Below, piece after piece: positions 34,765-44,180 of a DNA stretch of 64,000 nucleotides; position 1 is the stretch's first letter; each line of letters opens with the position of its first letter. A program made the translations under genes and the position numbers. The notes below the pieces were generated by a model. That model was not told the origin of the DNA. It ran no database searches and was given only the letters and a program-made list of their open reading frames with translations. This stretch comes from Priestia taiwanensis (GTDB lineage: Bacteria; Bacillota; Bacilli; Bacillales; Bacillaceae_G). The DNA lies in contig NZ_BMFK01000001.1 of NCBI RefSeq assembly GCF_014638355.1, positions 697,160-761,159 on the forward strand, read 5' to 3'.

Positions 34765-36066
34765 ATGGAACATCAAGAGGCAACATTACAGAAGAGAATA
34801 GGCTTTAGCGTGGCACTTTCCATTGTTATTGGAACAATTATCGGTTCGGGTGTATTTATGAAGCCAGGAAGTGTGCTTGCCTATTCGGGTGGATCAACTA
34901 TGGCAATCGCAGCATGGGTTATCGGCGGGATTTTAACATTGGCGGGTGGTTTAACAGTTGCCGAAGTTGGTGCACAAATTCCGAAGACCGGTGGCTTGTA
35001 CGTGTACTTAGAAGAAGTATACGGAGAGTTTTGGGGTTACTTATCTGGTTGGATGCAGACGATTATTTATGGACCGGCAATTATGGGTACGTTAGGTTTA
35101 TACTTTGGTTCGTTGTTAGTGAATTTTTTCTCACTGCATACAGCTTCTATCGTGCCACTTGGCATTGGAACAGTTGTTTTTTTAGGTGTTGTTAATATTA
35201 TTGGAACGAAGTATGGTGGTGCGGTCCAAACGATTACGACAGTTGGAAAACTAGCACCAATCGCACTTATTATTATATTTGGTTTATGGAAAGGAGAGGC
35301 ACAAGTATTTAACGTGCTTGTACCGCCAGCTGCTGGTACAAGCATCGGCATGGCAATTTTAGCAACGTTATTTGCATACGATGGATGGATTTTGTTAGCG
35401 TCTATTAGTGGAGAAATGAAAAATCCAGCGAAGTTGTTACCAAAAGCGATTTTTGTGGGGTTATTAGTTGTAACGTTTTCGTATGTATTTATTAATATTG
35501 CACTCATGAAGGTGTTACCTGCGGGAGATATTGTTCGTTTGGGAGAAAATGCCACGGCAACGGCAGCAACACTTTTGTTTGGGGCTATTGGCGGAAAGTT
35601 AATTAGTATCGGAATTATTATTTCTATTTTTGGTTGCTTAAATGGAAAAATTATGACGTTTCCTCGTATACCATTCGCAATGGCGGAAAGAGGACAATTG
35701 CCGTTTGCGACTACATTTAGCCGTGTTCATCCGAAATTCCATACACCAGCTAATGCAATTTATATGCAACTTGCATTAGCGACCATTATGATGTTGTTAG
35801 CTAATCCAGATCGTCTATCTGAGATTTCTGTTTTCATCATTTATTTGTTTTATGTGATGGCGTTCTTTGCGGTGTTTCTGTTACGTAAGAAAAATAAAAC
35901 ACGTGTCTATAGTGTGCCGCTCTATCCATTTATGCCGATACTTGCCATTATAGGTTCTGTATTTGTTATTATAAGTACATTGTTGAATCAACCAATGACA
36001 TGCATCTTATCTTTAGTAGGTGTGCTGTCAGGGTTACCTGTATATGTTTATTTAAAACGAATATAG
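34765..36066 (+). CDS. APC family amino-acid permease (SteT-like)
   Basis: A 433-residue transporter with 12 predicted helices. The APC signature IVIGTIIGSGVFMKPGSVL is in helix 1 and GGLTVAEVGAQIPKTGGLYV in helix 3. Length and helix-1 motif fit the LAT-like/SteT branch, which exchanges serine/threonine or aromatic amino acids. Substrate cannot be assigned. The ATG at 34765 is ten bases after GGAGGT. It is a single gene with a hairpin leader and its own terminator. Confidence 0.85.
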   Translation: MEHQEATLQKRIGFSVALSIVIGTIIGSGVFMKPGSVLAYSGGSTMAIAAWVIGGILTLAGGLTVAEVGAQIPKTGGLYVYLEEVYGEFWGYLSGWMQTIIYGPAIMGTLGLYFGSLLVNFFSLHTASIVPLGIGTVVFLGVVNIIGTKYGGAVQTITTVGKLAPIALIIIFGLWKGEAQVFNVLVPPAAGTSIGMAILATLFAYDGWILLASISGEMKNPAKLLPKAIFVGLLVVTFSYVFINIALMKVLPAGDIVRLGENATATAATLLFGAIGGKLISIGIIISIFGCLNGKIMTFPRIPFAMAERGQLPFATTFSRVHPKFHTPANAIYMQLALATIMMLLANPDRLSEISVFIIYLFYVMAFFAVFLLRKKNKTRVYSVPLYPFMPILAIIGSVFVIISTLLNQPMTCILSLVGVLSGLPVYVYLKRI

Positions 36067-36071
36067 CGAGC

Positions 36072-36108
36072 AGGCTACCGAAAAATATGTGAGTCGGTAG
36101 CTTCTTTC
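36072..36108 (+). terminator. Terminator of the permease gene
   Basis: GCTACCGA/TCGGTAGC arms (36074-36081, 36094-36101) are followed by TTCTTTCC. Moderate strength. Confidence 0.6.
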
Positions 36109-36180
36109 CGTATACAGGAAGAAAAAATGATAGAATAGGAGAGAACAATAGAAGGAAGTAAAAGAGAGGATGTTACATAG

Positions 36181-37173
36181 ATGAAGTTAAGTGTGCTAGA
36201 TCAAGCGCCTGTGACGAAAGGACAAAGTGAAGCATATGCGTTGAAGCGAGCGGAGGAATTAGCAATCTTGACAGATGAATTAGGCTATCATCGTATGTGG
36301 ATGGCGGAGCATCATGGATCGCGTATTTTCGCAAGTTCGGCGCCCGAAGTAACGGCAGCCCACTTAGCTGCGAAAACAAAACAGATGCGGATTGGTACTG
36401 GTGGGACAATGCTGATGCATTATTCACCGCTGAAAATGGCAGAGGTATTTAACACACTTAGTGCCTTATCACCTGGAAGAATTGATTTTGGTGTTGGTCG
36501 AGCGCCAGGAGGAGATACACATTCGATGTACGCATTGGCCGAAGGACGCCAACCGATGATGCATAATATGTATGAGAAGTTTGAGACAGCATTGCAACTA
36601 ATAAATGATGAAATACCGACAGATGAGTTGTACCAAAAAACGAAAGCTGTACCATCTCATGTTGTGTTACCGGAAGCATGGTTGCTAGGCTCCAGTGGGA
36701 ATAGCGCACGAAAAGCAGGAGAAATAGGAGTAGGGTATTCTTTTGCGCAATTTTTCACCGGCGAAATGCCAAAAGAAGTCTTAGACACATACAAACAGAA
36801 TTTTAAACCATCTGTATTTATGGAAAAGCCAACTATTTGTGTATCTTACTTAGTAACAACGGCTGAAACAACAGAAGAGGCCGAGTATGAAGCATTGCCA
36901 AAAGATATTTTCAATTTGTTTTTCATGAGAGGGCAAATTATCCCGTTTATGACACCGGAAGAAGCGCAGCAATTCCCGTTGTCAGAGATGGATCGTTTGA
37001 TGATGAAAGAAAATCGTAAACGCCATGTCGTTGGTTCGGCGAAAGAAGTTGCTTCGTTCCTACAGAAAGAACAGGAGTATTATGGCTTTGACGAAGCAAT
37101 GATTTGTAGTATTCCTCATTCACAGGAGCAACGATTAAATGTGTATCGTTTATTAGCAAAAGAGCTATTATAA
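36181..37173 (+). CDS. LLM-class flavin-dependent oxidoreductase (luciferase-like)
   Basis: A 330-residue TIM-barrel protein of the bacterial luciferase-like family. It has LSVLDQAPVTKGQSEAYAL at the start, YHRMWMAEHHG (the EHH flavin-site motif), RIGTGGTMLMHYSPLKMAE and RIDFGVGRAPGGD. Such proteins use FMNH2, or F420 in actinobacteria; Bacillus relatives (YvbT type) have no defined substrate. AGAGGATG lies before the ATG. A long bidirectional terminator follows directly. Confidence 0.88.
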   Translation: MKLSVLDQAPVTKGQSEAYALKRAEELAILTDELGYHRMWMAEHHGSRIFASSAPEVTAAHLAAKTKQMRIGTGGTMLMHYSPLKMAEVFNTLSALSPGRIDFGVGRAPGGDTHSMYALAEGRQPMMHNMYEKFETALQLINDEIPTDELYQKTKAVPSHVVLPEAWLLGSSGNSARKAGEIGVGYSFAQFFTGEMPKEVLDTYKQNFKPSVFMEKPTICVSYLVTTAETTEEAEYEALPKDIFNLFFMRGQIIPFMTPEEAQQFPLSEMDRLMMKENRKRHVVGSAKEVASFLQKEQEYYGFDEAMICSIPHSQEQRLNVYRLLAKELL

Positions 37174-37217
37174 ATAGAAATCCCCGTGTACAAGTAGCGT
37201 ACACGGGGATTTCTATT
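37171..37217. terminator. Bidirectional terminator
   Basis: A 20-bp perfect stem (37171-37190 with 37198-37217) is flanked by A/T. It includes the stop codons of both convergent genes. Confidence 0.85.
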
Positions 37218-38101
37218 TAATTTTGTGGTTGTCGTTCTTCTTTTAATGGTTCGATATGAACATGTGTACACGGGATGTTATGTTTCTCTTTAAGCTCATC
37301 TTGAATCGCATCTGCGATGTCGTGACTTTTATACACATCTAATTCACCGGCAACTTCAACTGTTACATCTAAGTGAATCGCATTGCCGTACATTCTACCT
37401 TGAATATCAACAATATGGTCCACACCTTCAATTGCATCAACTGTTTCTTTGTATTCTTCTATTTTCTCTGGATGGAATCCGTCTGTTAACATATGCGTTG
37501 CTTCACTAAATATTTCCCATGCTGTTTTTATAATAATAATACCAATAATAACTGCTGCAAGAGGGTCAATCCATGGGAAACCAAATTGTGCGCCGATGAT
37601 GCCGACAGCTGTACCAACGCTAACGTATGCATCTGAAATATTATCCTTCGCTGCTGCTTCTAGAGCTTTATTGTGAACACTTTTCGCAATACCCATCACA
37701 TATTTATATACTCCGAACATAACGAATGCTGATCCAACAGCTATCCATGCTGAAAGGGGATCAGGTGCGACTGTTTTGCTGTCAAATACATGTGAAATTG
37801 CTCCGTATAATACTTGAATACCAACAGCCACCATAATAAATGAGGCAACAAGGGACGATATTTGCTCCATTTTCGAATGTCCGTACGGATGGTCTGCGTC
37901 ACGTGGTTTACGCGAAATTTTTAGTCCGATAATAATTGCTACCGTTGCACCGATATCGGTTAAGTTATTTAATCCGTCTGCTCGAAGTGCATTCGAGTTT
38001 GCGATATAGCTAATAGTTATTTTCAAAATAGACAATACAATATAAGCAGTCATGCTTATGTATGCCGCTCGGTCTATTCGTTTATGTAAAGTACTATCCA
38101 C
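37217..38101 (-). CDS. Cation diffusion facilitator (probable Mn efflux)
   Basis: A 294-residue CDF transporter with six helices. The transport-site residues lie in RADGLNNLTDIGA (helix 2) and the D-rich HPYGHSKMEQI follows it. The C-terminal cytoplasmic metallochaperone-like domain contains VDHIVDIQGRMYGNAIHLDV. The DGxNNxxD form resembles the Bacillus MneP/MneS manganese exporters more than zinc CDFs, so Mn(II) efflux is the best guess. The start is GTG, eight bases after AAGGAGG; a longer frame to 38164 lacks a site. Confidence 0.85.
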   Translation of the reverse strand: MDSTLHKRIDRAAYISMTAYIVLSILKITISYIANSNALRADGLNNLTDIGATVAIIIGLKISRKPRDADHPYGHSKMEQISSLVASFIMVAVGIQVLYGAISHVFDSKTVAPDPLSAWIAVGSAFVMFGVYKYVMGIAKSVHNKALEAAAKDNISDAYVSVGTAVGIIGAQFGFPWIDPLAAVIIGIIIIKTAWEIFSEATHMLTDGFHPEKIEEYKETVDAIEGVDHIVDIQGRMYGNAIHLDVTVEVAGELDVYKSHDIADAIQDELKEKHNIPCTHVHIEPLKEERQPQN

Positions 38102-38415
38102 GATTTGTACCTCCTTTTCGTTCTCATTTCGTACCGCCAATAAAGTATAACAGGTGAAAATCATGTGGGTCTACAGCAATATTATTGCACAAGAATATAC
38201 TTTTAGAGGGAGAACAAATTAGTTGCCCTATACCAAACTTTATGGATAAGGGAAATGAACCTTATTTTCTTAGGATGTCCTATTTCTGCTCTCCATACAG
38301 TGGAACATATTAACGTCAAATAAATAGACATAAAAAGATGGGACAAGCATATAGTGTATAAAGTGTTAACTTAGCAGAGTTAAATCGGAATTGTTCTTAT
38401 AAAAGGAGAGTCGAA
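38102..38415. other. Divergent intergenic region of metal transporter genes
   Basis: 314 bases between the CDF gene and the permease pair. The stretch at 38385-38399 is a weak Zur-box-like sequence (left half six of seven, right half poor). No terminator or riboswitch was found. Confidence 0.3.
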
Positions 38416-39402
38416 ATGGTAAGGAGAATAGGGGAAGAATGTATTGGTTTATTGTTAATCGCATTATTTTTATTTCTGTTTATTTTTATTGATTTCACTT
38501 CGTTGTTGGAATATACAAGCGTTATCCCAAAGAGTTTTCTTAATATGAATACGATGTTTTTAAGCATCTTTCTAGAAGCAATCCCGTTTGTCATGATAGG
38601 TGTATTTGTATCAAGTTGGATTCAAACATATGTCACCGAAGAGCGTATCCAACGGATACTTCCACAACATGCATTTATGGCGATGATTCCAGCTTCGTTA
38701 ATCGGTGTTATTATGCCTATGTGTGAATGTGTCATCGTGCCAGTTGTTCATCGACTTATCCGAAAAGGATTACCACTTCATATTGGTATGGTGCTATTAG
38801 TTAGTGTGCCAATTATTAATCCGCTTGTTTTTGCTTCTACATATTTTGCTTTTTCGTCCAATGAATCAATGGCATATTTACGTGTTGGACTAGCTTTCTT
38901 AATCGCTATTATCATCGGTACTGTCGTATATATGCGATATAATGGAACATCCCAACTAGTCAACAAAAAGGAAAAGTCATCACACCATGTTATGAAAGAA
39001 ATGAGTAGATGGCGAGAGGTAATTGTCCATGCTAGCAATGAATTTTTTTCAGCAGGAAAGTATTTGTTAATAGGTGCATGTATTGCTAGTCTGTTTCAAA
39101 CGTTCTTGAATCGAGAATGGTTGACAGTGATAGCCGATAATGATGCGTTATCACCACTTGTGATGATGAGCTTTGCTTACGTATTATCACTTTGTTCAGA
39201 AGCAGATGCCTTTGTAGCAGCTTCCTTTTCTCATACATTTTCAGCAGAGTCATTATTAGCATTTTTGTTGTTTGGTGCCATGATTGATGTAAAGAATACG
39301 CTAATGATGGTAGCGTACTTTAAAAAACGATTTGTTCTATCATTTATTGTACTTGTTGCGTTAAGTGTATATGGTGTGACTATGATCGCATCGTACTTCT
39401 AG
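38416..39402 (+). CDS. Permease of the YraQ/DUF318 family (YcgR-like)
   Basis: A 328-residue membrane protein with eight to nine helices. Family motifs are IMPMCECVIVPVVHRLI (about residue 100), VSVPIINPLVFASTYFAF, and a second-half SLCSEADAFVAASF. The conserved Cys residues suggest a metal or thiol substrate. In B. subtilis the same pair is ycgR-ycgQ. AAAGGAGAG precedes the ATG. The TIGR03943 gene follows after 15 bases, so the two form an operon. Confidence 0.83.
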   Translation: MVRRIGEECIGLLLIALFLFLFIFIDFTSLLEYTSVIPKSFLNMNTMFLSIFLEAIPFVMIGVFVSSWIQTYVTEERIQRILPQHAFMAMIPASLIGVIMPMCECVIVPVVHRLIRKGLPLHIGMVLLVSVPIINPLVFASTYFAFSSNESMAYLRVGLAFLIAIIIGTVVYMRYNGTSQLVNKKEKSSHHVMKEMSRWREVIVHASNEFFSAGKYLLIGACIASLFQTFLNREWLTVIADNDALSPLVMMSFAYVLSLCSEADAFVAASFSHTFSAESLLAFLLFGAMIDVKNTLMMVAYFKKRFVLSFIVLVALSVYGVTMIASYF

Positions 39403-39417
39403 AAAGGAGGAAGAGAA

Positions 39418-40161
39418 ATGTCATCGTTTCAATCTTATATACGAGGAATTATTTTTATGGGTTTTTTCTTATTAATCGTAAAGCTTCTTTTAACAGGGAA
39501 CATCCAACATTTCATCGCACCGAGAATGATGAAGTTTATGTACGTACTAATGGCCATTGCTTTTATTTTAGGTAGTGTTCATTTCTTAGGATTGGTGAAA
39601 AAACAAGGAAGTGCATGTTCATGTTGTCGTCCACAACGAAAGAAGCGAACGTTCATAACATATCTGTTATTCATTCTTCCAATTGTGACAGGTTTCCTAT
39701 TTCATGATAATGTTATGGATGCAAGTATTGCGGAAAAGCGTGGGATTCAAATAGGAACAGCACAAGCAAGTACAGGGGGGTATGAAGCGTTAATCGATGC
39801 AGAGCGAATTGACATTCAAGAAGATGAAATAGTCTTCACGTTAGGTGCCATTAGTAATGACATCGACTTATTTGTAGGTAAGGAAATTTCATTCACTGGA
39901 TTTATATATAGAGATAGTAATACAAAAGATAACGAAATATATGTAGCAAGGTTTGGCATGGCTTGTTGTGTTGCCGATTCCATTGTTGTTGGCATGCTAG
40001 GAAAGGGGGACATGGTAGCGAATTTAAAAAACGATGAGTGGGTGCGTGTAACAGGGAAAATCGAAAAAACAGTTCAAAATGGTTTAACATTCCCAATTAT
40101 AGACGTACAAGAAGTGCAGGAAGTGAATATGCCAGCGAATCCTTATGTGTACATAGATTAG
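39418..40161 (+). CDS. TIGR03943 family protein (YcgQ-like)
   Basis: A 247-residue membrane-anchored protein. Three hydrophobic segments lie in the first ~105 residues (near 10-25, 40-58 and 77-92), with a GSACSCCRP cysteine cluster between the second and third. A soluble C-terminal domain contains FIYRDSNTKDNEIYVARF and MACCVADSIVVGM. It is the standard partner of the YraQ-type permease and is often linked to metal homeostasis. AGGAGG precedes the ATG. Metal export or delivery is inferred from the neighbours. Confidence 0.82.
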   Translation: MSSFQSYIRGIIFMGFFLLIVKLLLTGNIQHFIAPRMMKFMYVLMAIAFILGSVHFLGLVKKQGSACSCCRPQRKKRTFITYLLFILPIVTGFLFHDNVMDASIAEKRGIQIGTAQASTGGYEALIDAERIDIQEDEIVFTLGAISNDIDLFVGKEISFTGFIYRDSNTKDNEIYVARFGMACCVADSIVVGMLGKGDMVANLKNDEWVRVTGKIEKTVQNGLTFPIIDVQEVQEVNMPANPYVYID

Positions 40162-40170
40162 AGTAGATGT

Positions 40171-40216
40171 AATAAAAAAGCCTCTTCCTCACATTTTTCA
40201 TGTAGGGAAGAGGCTT
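40171..40216 (-). terminator. Terminator of the ybjQ-type gene
   Basis: An 11-bp stem (AAGCCTCTTCC / GGGAAGAGGCTT, 40179-40216) is followed on the minus strand by TTTTTTATT. Confidence 0.8.
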
Positions 40217-40224
40217 CGGTTATA

Positions 40225-40542
40225 TTATTGAACTTTTACAGCTGTACCGCTAACAGCAACCATTAACATGCCGTCACGTACTACTTCATAATCAACATCA
40301 ATACCAACGATTGCATTTGCACCAAGTTTATTTGCTTCTGCTTGCATTTCAGCGAAAGCAATTTCTCTTGCTTCTTTTAATTTTTCTTCATAAGCACCAG
40401 AACGGCCACCTACAACGTCACGTACTGAAGCGAAAATATCGCGAACGATGTTAGCACCCATAATTGCTTCTCCAGTAATGATTCCGCAGTATTCTGTAAT
40501 TTCTTTTCCTTGAAGTGTTGCAGTTGTTGTCATAATCATTGT
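40225..40542 (-). CDS. YbjQ/UPF0145 family protein
   Basis: A 105-residue protein of the YbjQ (DUF74, 'heavy-metal-binding') family, with [36 protein letters not shown] and [15 protein letters not shown]. The family forms beta-sandwich pentamers; metal binding was proposed from structure and is not firmly shown. The ATG at 40542 follows GGAGG by nine bases, and the earlier ATG at 40560 lacks a site. It lies between two metal-transport operons. Confidence 0.88.
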   Translation of the reverse strand, partial: TMIMTTTATLQGKEITEYCGIITGEAIMGANIVRDIFASVRDVVGGRSGAYEEKLKEAREIAFAEMQAEANKLGANAIVGIDVDYEVVRDGMLMVAVSGTAVKVQ

Positions 40543-40711
40543 TTGTATCCTCCATTTCAATGCGTATACAATATGTATTCTCTATCTTGGATATAACTTT
40601 TATCCACTTATAGTGTAACATGATATGCGATGTTTGTGGACTAACTTCTACCTATACTAAATATGCTAATGATATATAGGACAAATTAGAAAAGAGGAGA
40701 TTGTAGACGAT

Positions 40712-41431
40712 ATGCCTATAGTAGTCGGAGTATTAGCGTGTATGGGATTAGTTATTGGTGGTGTTCTTAGTCATTTGTTTGGCAAAATGAATCGCTATAA
40801 CATATATAGTCTTCATGCATTTTGTGGAAGTATTTTAGCTGGATTATTACTATTTGATATTATTCCTGAAACGTTCCATCATCAGCCTTTTGCAAGTGTT
40901 ACCATAGGAGTTGTAGGGGGGGTATTGATTATGATCCTTCTTGAACAACTTTTTCCTCACCATCATGATCACGATATGCAACCGAGTATGTATTCTTTCC
41001 TTTTTCTTATTGTTGCTATCTTTATTCATAACATCCCGAGTGGTTTTGCGTGGGGAAGTACGTTAACAGATAATAGTCATTCACATATTACACTTTTAGC
41101 AGCGATTTTTTTGCATCATATTCCTGAAGGTGTCGCCCTTATGATTCCATGTCTATTTATAAAACGAGGAATGATGTTTTACATAAGTGGCATTATAGTT
41201 CTTTCGAGCTTGTTGAGTATATGTACATGGTTAGGTGGTCATATTATCCTTGAAAGCCTTCGTCTTCAAGGGATTATGATGGGGTTGGCTATAGGAGGAA
41301 TTGGTTATGTTACCGTTCATGAAATGCTTTGGAAAGCAAAGAAACGGATGAACTTCCTATCGTTTTTATTATATCTTTTCATCGGAATCAGCGTCATTGC
41401 GGTGTATAGTACAGTAAGTGGACATCATTAA
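40712..41431 (+). CDS. ZIP family metal transporter
   Basis: A 239-residue ZIP-type transporter with eight helices. The metal-site helices are FIHNIPSGFAWG and FLHHIPEGVAL (helices 4 and 5). A His-rich cytoplasmic loop, FPHHHDHDMQ, lies between helices 3 and 4. Likely substrates are zinc, manganese or iron; direction is probably import by family, though some bacterial members export. GAGGAG lies before the ATG. It is a single gene with a strong terminator. Confidence 0.87.
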   Translation: MPIVVGVLACMGLVIGGVLSHLFGKMNRYNIYSLHAFCGSILAGLLLFDIIPETFHHQPFASVTIGVVGGVLIMILLEQLFPHHHDHDMQPSMYSFLFLIVAIFIHNIPSGFAWGSTLTDNSHSHITLLAAIFLHHIPEGVALMIPCLFIKRGMMFYISGIIVLSSLLSICTWLGGHIILESLRLQGIMMGLAIGGIGYVTVHEMLWKAKKRMNFLSFLLYLFIGISVIAVYSTVSGHH

Positions 41432-41509
41432 GGTACCTCAAAAGAATCTTTGCATATATATAAGTAAGGGAATTATCATGATTTTATTTTTGAATAGCTT
41501 GTCTCTCTA

Positions 41510-41550
41510 AAAACAGAGTAAAAGAAGTAGGTCTTTTACTCTGTTTTTTC
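41510..41550 (+). terminator. Terminator of the ZIP gene
   Basis: A 16-bp stem (41510-41525 with 41532-41547) is followed by TTTC. Confidence 0.8.
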
Positions 41551-41575
41551 TTTTTTCTGAAAAAAAGCGCCTAAT

Positions 41576-41646
41576 ATTCAAATAAACGTTTGAATTTATA
41601 AGAGAAGTTGCATATAATAAAAGTATAATCAAACAAACATTTGAAT
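41576..41646 (+). promoter_or_regulatory. cadA promoter with two ArsR/CadC-type operators
   Basis: TTGAAT (41590-41595) and TATAAT (41613-41618) are 17 bases apart. Operator 1, ATTCAAA-TAAACG-TTTGAAT (41576-41595), is a perfect inverted repeat covering the -35. Operator 2, TCAAA-caaaca-TTTGA (41629-41645), covers the predicted start. The sequence closely resembles the CadC/SmtB-family site. No arsR-type gene is in the window, so the repressor acts in trans. Confidence 0.7.
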
Positions 41647-41772
41647 GTTAGGTCAAGTAGTCTTTTGGGAAATGCACATAGAACATGCATTGGCTAGAAC
41701 ATCTAAGTTTCGTCGATAATAAGAAAAAGTCGGTCCGTGCATAATCAAGGGAAATGTAAGGAGATGAGGAAG

Positions 41773-44127
41773 ATGGGAGAAAGAAAAATAAAGAGAGAGT
41801 ATACGTTAGACGGTCTGGATTGTGCGAGTTGTGCGAGTAAGATTGAAGATAATGTTCGAAAGTTAACAGGAGTTTCGGCATGTAATGTGAACTTTGTTAA
41901 TAAGACGATGATCATTGAAAGCGACGGTACGAATGGTCAGATTGCAGAAGAGGCAAAAGATATCGTTCGTAAATTAGAGCCAGACGTTGTTGTAATAGAA
42001 AAAGAACGCAAAAAACAGTCGAAACAAGTATTAATATTGAACGGAGTTGACTGTGCCGATTGTGCAGCAAAGATTGAACATCATGTTAGAGAAATACCGA
42101 ATGTAACGAATGCAAACTTTAACTTTGTAACGAAGAAACTAGCAATCGAAACAGAACAGGTATCGACTCTTCAACGTACTGTAGAAGAAGCAAAAAAAGT
42201 AATTAACAAATTAGAACCACACGTAGAAATACGTGTAGAAGAAAAGCAACGAAAGCAATCTGAATCAACAAAACAAAAAAGCCATGCGGTATTAATTACA
42301 AGACTTGTGATTAGTGCGGCATTAACAGCAATTGCGGCATTAACAGATATGTCTACACCAATTGAAGTTTCCTTGTTTGTTATTGCATACGTACTAGCAG
42401 GTGGCGATATCGTTTGGAAGGCATTACGTAATATTGCGAGAGGGCAAGTGTTTGATGAGAATTTCTTAATGAGTATCGCAACATTAGGGGCATTTGCTAT
42501 TGGAGAATATCCAGAAGGTGTCGCAGTAATGATGTTCTATCAAGTCGGTGAACTGTTCCAAAGCTTAGCAGTAAATCGTTCTCGTAAGTCAATAAGTGCA
42601 TTAATGGACATTCGTCCTGATTATGCGAACTTACAAGTTGGGAATGAAACGAAAAAAGTAGATCCAGAAGATGTGCAAGTCGGTGACATCATTATTATTA
42701 AGCCAGGTGAAAAAGTACCGCTAGATGGCAAAGTCATTAGCGGTTCATCGATGGTAGATACATCTGCATTAACAGGAGAATCGGTACCACGTGAAGTGAA
42801 ACATGGTGATGATATATTAGGTGGATTTATCAATAAGAACGGTGTATTAACCGTTGAAGTAACGAAAGAGTTTGGTGAGTCCACTGTATCCAAAATTTTA
42901 GACTTAGTACAAAATGCAAGTAGCCGTAAAGCACCAACAGAAAACTTCATCACGAAGTTTGCTCGCTACTATACGCCGGCCGTCGTGCTAACAGCATTAG
43001 CTATTGCAGTAATCCCGCCGTTAGTAATGGTAGATGCGACATTTGGTGAATGGGTTTACCGTGCGCTTGTATTCCTCGTTATCTCTTGTCCGTGTGCACT
43101 TGTCGTATCAATCCCACTAGGATTCTTCGGTGGAATTGGAGGAGCATCTAAGAGTGGGATTTTAGTAAAAGGTAGTAACTATTTAGAAGCGTTAAATGAT
43201 GTTGAGTACGTTGTATTTGATAAAACAGGTACATTAACAAAAGGTGTATTCGATGTAACAGAAGTAAATACGAACGGCTCTTTCACGAAAGAAGAAGTAA
43301 TCGAATATGCAGCATTTGCAGAAGTATATTCAAATCATCCAATCGCTGAATCAATCTTACGTGCATATAACAAAGACGTGAACAAAGATAGTATTGCTGA
43401 TTACGAAGAAATAGCTGGGCATGGTATTAAAGTACGTGTAGATGGTAAAGAAGTGTTAGCTGGAAACGCAAAGCTTATGAACAAAGAGAATATCTTGTAT
43501 CAAGAAGTAAATACAGTAGGCACGTTCGTCTTCGTAGCTGTCGACAAACAGTTCGCTGGATCTATCGTCATTTCTGATGAAGTGAAAGAAGATGCGAAAC
43601 AAGCAATTCAGGCGTTGAAAGAAGTTAGTGTGAAGAAGACGGTCATGTTAACTGGGGATGCAAAGAAAGTCGGCGAAGCCGTTGGACAAAAACTAGGCGT
43701 AGATGAAGTATACGCTGAGTTATTGCCTCACCAAAAGGTAGAAGAGTTAGAAAGAATTGATGCGACAAAGTCATCAAAAGGAAAAGTAATCTTCGTAGGT
43801 GATGGTATCAATGATACACCAGTACTTGCGAGAGCAGATATTGGAATGGCGATGGGTGGTTTAGGCTCAGATGCCGCAATCGAAACGGCCGATATCGTCA
43901 TTATGACAGACGAACCATCCAAAATTCCAACAGCAATCAAAATTGCAAAACGCACACGAAAAATTGTATGGCAAAATATCATTTTCTCACTAGGTGTGAA
44001 AGGTATTGTTTTATTATTAGGTGCGTTCGGTATTGCAACAATGTGGGAAGCAGTATTTGCGGATGTTGGTGTAACGTTACTCGCAATTATGAATGCAATG
44101 CGTGCGTTGAAAGTAGATAATTTATAA
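41773..44127 (+). CDS. cadA: Cd/Zn/Pb-translocating P-type ATPase
   Basis: A P1B-type heavy-metal ATPase of 784 residues. Two N-terminal HMA domains carry DCASCASK (C17, C20) and DCADCAAK. The transport motif is VISCPCALVVSIPLG, the phosphorylation site DKTGTLTKG, and the hinge GDGINDTPVLARAD. The CPC motif and paired HMA domains fit the CadA/ZntA group exporting Zn, Cd and Pb. AAGGAG lies nine bases before ATG 41773; a frame extension to 41737 is weaker. Two CadC-like operators upstream predict derepression by these metals. It is monocistronic. Confidence 0.93.
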   Translation: MGERKIKREYTLDGLDCASCASKIEDNVRKLTGVSACNVNFVNKTMIIESDGTNGQIAEEAKDIVRKLEPDVVVIEKERKKQSKQVLILNGVDCADCAAKIEHHVREIPNVTNANFNFVTKKLAIETEQVSTLQRTVEEAKKVINKLEPHVEIRVEEKQRKQSESTKQKSHAVLITRLVISAALTAIAALTDMSTPIEVSLFVIAYVLAGGDIVWKALRNIARGQVFDENFLMSIATLGAFAIGEYPEGVAVMMFYQVGELFQSLAVNRSRKSISALMDIRPDYANLQVGNETKKVDPEDVQVGDIIIIKPGEKVPLDGKVISGSSMVDTSALTGESVPREVKHGDDILGGFINKNGVLTVEVTKEFGESTVSKILDLVQNASSRKAPTENFITKFARYYTPAVVLTALAIAVIPPLVMVDATFGEWVYRALVFLVISCPCALVVSIPLGFFGGIGGASKSGILVKGSNYLEALNDVEYVVFDKTGTLTKGVFDVTEVNTNGSFTKEEVIEYAAFAEVYSNHPIAESILRAYNKDVNKDSIADYEEIAGHGIKVRVDGKEVLAGNAKLMNKENILYQEVNTVGTFVFVAVDKQFAGSIVISDEVKEDAKQAIQALKEVSVKKTVMLTGDAKKVGEAVGQKLGVDEVYAELLPHQKVEELERIDATKSSKGKVIFVGDGINDTPVLARADIGMAMGGLGSDAAIETADIVIMTDEPSKIPTAIKIAKRTRKIVWQNIIFSLGVKGIVLLLGAFGIATMWEAVFADVGVTLLAIMNAMRALKVDNL

Positions 44128-44132
44128 GAATA

Positions 44133-44180
44133 AAAGAAGCACCATGCGTATTAGGGAAACCTAATGTGCATGGTGCTTTA
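44133..44180. terminator. Bidirectional terminator
   Basis: A stem of about 19 bp (AAGCACCATGCGTATTAGG with its complement at 44160-44179, two mismatches or G-U pairs) is shared by cadA and the convergent acetyltransferase gene. Confidence 0.75.

Noticed and set aside
38219-38245. MntR-like site upstream of the CDF gene
   Set aside because: TTGCC and AAACTTT halves are present but the spacing is one base too long and symmetry is poor.
38385-38399. Zur box before the YcgR-like gene
   Set aside because: Only the left half matches the TCGTAAT half-site; the right half agrees at three of seven positions.
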